This document shows positions 63,055 to 64,000 of a stretch of 64,000 nt of DNA, in pieces. A model generated the notes under the pieces. The model saw only the letters and a program-made list of their open reading frames with translations. It did no database searches and had not been told where the DNA came from. The position numbers and the translations under genes are program-made. The DNA is from Pedobacter sp. MR2016-24. GTDB lineage: Bacteria > Bacteroidota > Bacteroidia > Sphingobacteriales > Sphingobacteriaceae. The stretch covers positions 124,001 to 188,000 of the forward strand of contig NZ_JAPIVO010000008.1 of NCBI RefSeq assembly GCF_026239655.1. Direction: 5' to 3'. The number at the start of each line of letters is the position of its first letter. The stretch's first letter is position 1.

Positions 63055-64000
63055 TTATATTGCAGTAGGTGCAGCATTATATTTGGTCACGATCAGGTTA
63101 GCTCCGTCGATAGCAGGAGCGGTATAAGTACCTGTCGTAGGCGCCGGATTCCTAAAATCTGCGATGTTAACGGTTACCGTGTTATCTGCTGTTGCTGTTG
63201 CAGAAAGAATAGTTAATCCTGCAAACCTCGCCACATCCGCCGCGGCAAAGTTGACTACAATCCCGTCGTTTGCTTTAATTCCCGTTACCGTTAAGGTAAC
63301 TGTGATACCTGAATTTCCTTCCGCATCAAAACCTGCAGAAGCACCTGTTGGTACTGCTACCTGATATTTAGCTAATGACGTACTGCTGAACGTGCCTTTT
63401 TTAATATTTCCTGCAGCATCAACAATCAAATAAGTTTGTTCTTCTGTAGCCAGGGCAGTCACAGGATTCACCAATTTGACAGCAGACACTTCTGAGCCAG
63501 GAGCACCTGTAGAACCATTTAACGTAGTTGTACCACCCACCACAGTTAAATTACCATTCAATTCAGTATTGGCAGTAGTAGTAGCAGTACCTACAGTTAG
63601 GTTACCAGCCGCAGTTACCGTAGCACCCAAAGCAGTTGCACCGGTAGCGGTTAATGTACCTCCTAATGTAGTTGCACCCGTACCTACAGTTAATGTACTT
63701 GCACCATCAACAGCCACATTACCTAAGAAAGTCTTGGCACCACCAAAAGTTTGAGCGGCAACACTTACGATACCAGGATTTGTGCCATCAGCAGGCGTTA
63801 ACCTCAATACCATTTCCTCACCTTCCTGCGTAAGGGTATAACCATTTGCAGTAGGTGTAGTACCAATGTCAGTTGCCACCTTCAGTCCAAGGGCAAAAGT
63901 TACCCAGGCACCGTTTTGATACAGATAAAATTTATTGTCTGTGGTATTATAAACGATCATACCATTTAATGGGGCAGCAATGTCAGTATTAGCAGCAACT
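63055..64000 (-). CDS. Surface protein paralogue, 5' end cut by window
   Basis: This frame is open from the right edge to the stop at 63055; the first internal Met (63960) is not the start, because the codons before it (reading VAANTDIAAPLNG) continue the shared module seen in the neighbours, where the same NGMIVYNTTDNKFYLYQNGAW block falls near residue 100. About 100 N-terminal residues including the signal peptide are therefore missing. The middle is low-complexity and beta-rich with tandem short units of the GNLTVGTA, GATALGAT and GTTTLNGS kind, and the C-terminal 75 residues (IKANDGIVVNFAAAD onward) match the end of the neighbour at 61884. The function is unknown. Confidence 0.8.
   Translation of the reverse strand, partial: VAANTDIAAPLNGMIVYNTTDNKFYLYQNGAWVTFALGLKVATDIGTTPTANGYTLTQEGEEMVLRLTPADGTNPGIVSVAAQTFGGAKTFLGNVAVDGASTLTVGTGATTLGGTLTATGATALGATVTAAGNLTVGTATTTANTELNGNLTVVGGTTTLNGSTGAPGSEVSAVKLVNPVTALATEEQTYLIVDAAGNIKKGTFSSTSLAKYQVAVPTGASAGFDAEGNSGITVTLTVTGIKANDGIVVNFAAADVARFAGLTILSATATADNTVTVNIADFRNPAPTTGTYTAPAIDGANLIVTKYNAAPTAI

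Noticed and set aside
63480-63720. Repetitive DNA resembling a CRISPR array
   Set aside because: The repeats are short, degenerate and in frame with the surface protein; they have no constant repeat-spacer length and no cas genes are present.

Overview
The window looks like a piece of a Bacteroidota chromosome, most likely Sphingobacteriaceae (a Pedobacter-like soil or plant polysaccharide degrader). The evidence is three SusC/SusD pairs, a hybrid two-component regulator (HTCS), an ECF sigma/FecR pair, PorP/SprF and gliding-type C-terminal domains, a DUF6266-like fragment, weak Shine-Dalgarno signals and TAnnTTTG-type promoter boxes. The genus is an inference; no rRNA or tRNA gene was found. 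Both window edges cut genes.

Region 1 (1-28750) is a large two-armed polysaccharide utilisation locus, most plausibly for pectic arabinan or arabinose-rich side chains. The left arm is transcribed leftward from about 11.4 kb: an endo-arabinanase-like GH43 lipoprotein, SusC, SusD, GH51, GH43, GH51 and a GH43 cut by the left edge. The right arm is transcribed rightward from 12.3 kb: GH97, the HTCS regulator, SusC, SusD, a DUF3823 lipoprotein, a double-domain GH43 and GH2. A 905-bp AT-rich divergent control region between the arms holds direct repeats, an inverted repeat and a terminator-like hairpin. The likely division of labour is surface cutting of the backbone, SusCD import of oligosaccharides, periplasmic trimming by the GH51/GH43/GH97/GH2 enzymes, and sensing of an oligosaccharide by the HTCS.

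Region 2 (28.8-43.8 kb) is a mixed housekeeping and regulatory stretch. It holds a DUF6266-like remnant, a DUF3108-like secreted protein, a MocR-type regulator with a GNAT-like neighbour, a MacB/FtsX-type permease, a TPR histidine kinase with its NarL-type regulator, two small envelope proteins, a HxlR regulator divergent from an alpha/beta hydrolase with a 32-bp palindromic operator candidate between them, a GAF histidine kinase, and a GldK/GldJ-like lipoprotein coupled to a small unknown gene.

Region 3 (43.8-54.3 kb, leftward) is a cell-surface-signalling uptake locus: ECF sigma factor, FecR anti-sigma factor, STN-containing SusC, SusD, DUF4843 lipoprotein, PKD-like lipoprotein and a TlpA-like thioredoxin. 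No glycoside hydrolase is present, so its substrate is unknown.

Region 4 (54.6-64 kb, leftward) is the most unusual part. Four secreted proteins (one cut by the right edge) share an N-terminal module but have different C-terminal parts: a repeat plus glycine-rich domain, a YadA-like head with an S74 tail-fibre chaperone carrying a Ser-Lys dyad, and two related low-complexity beta-rich proteins. Between them lie a type B T9SS-sorted protein and a PorP/SprF protein. This looks like a surface fibre or adhesin assembly cluster that mixes phage-tail-like self-processing with type IX secretion partners.
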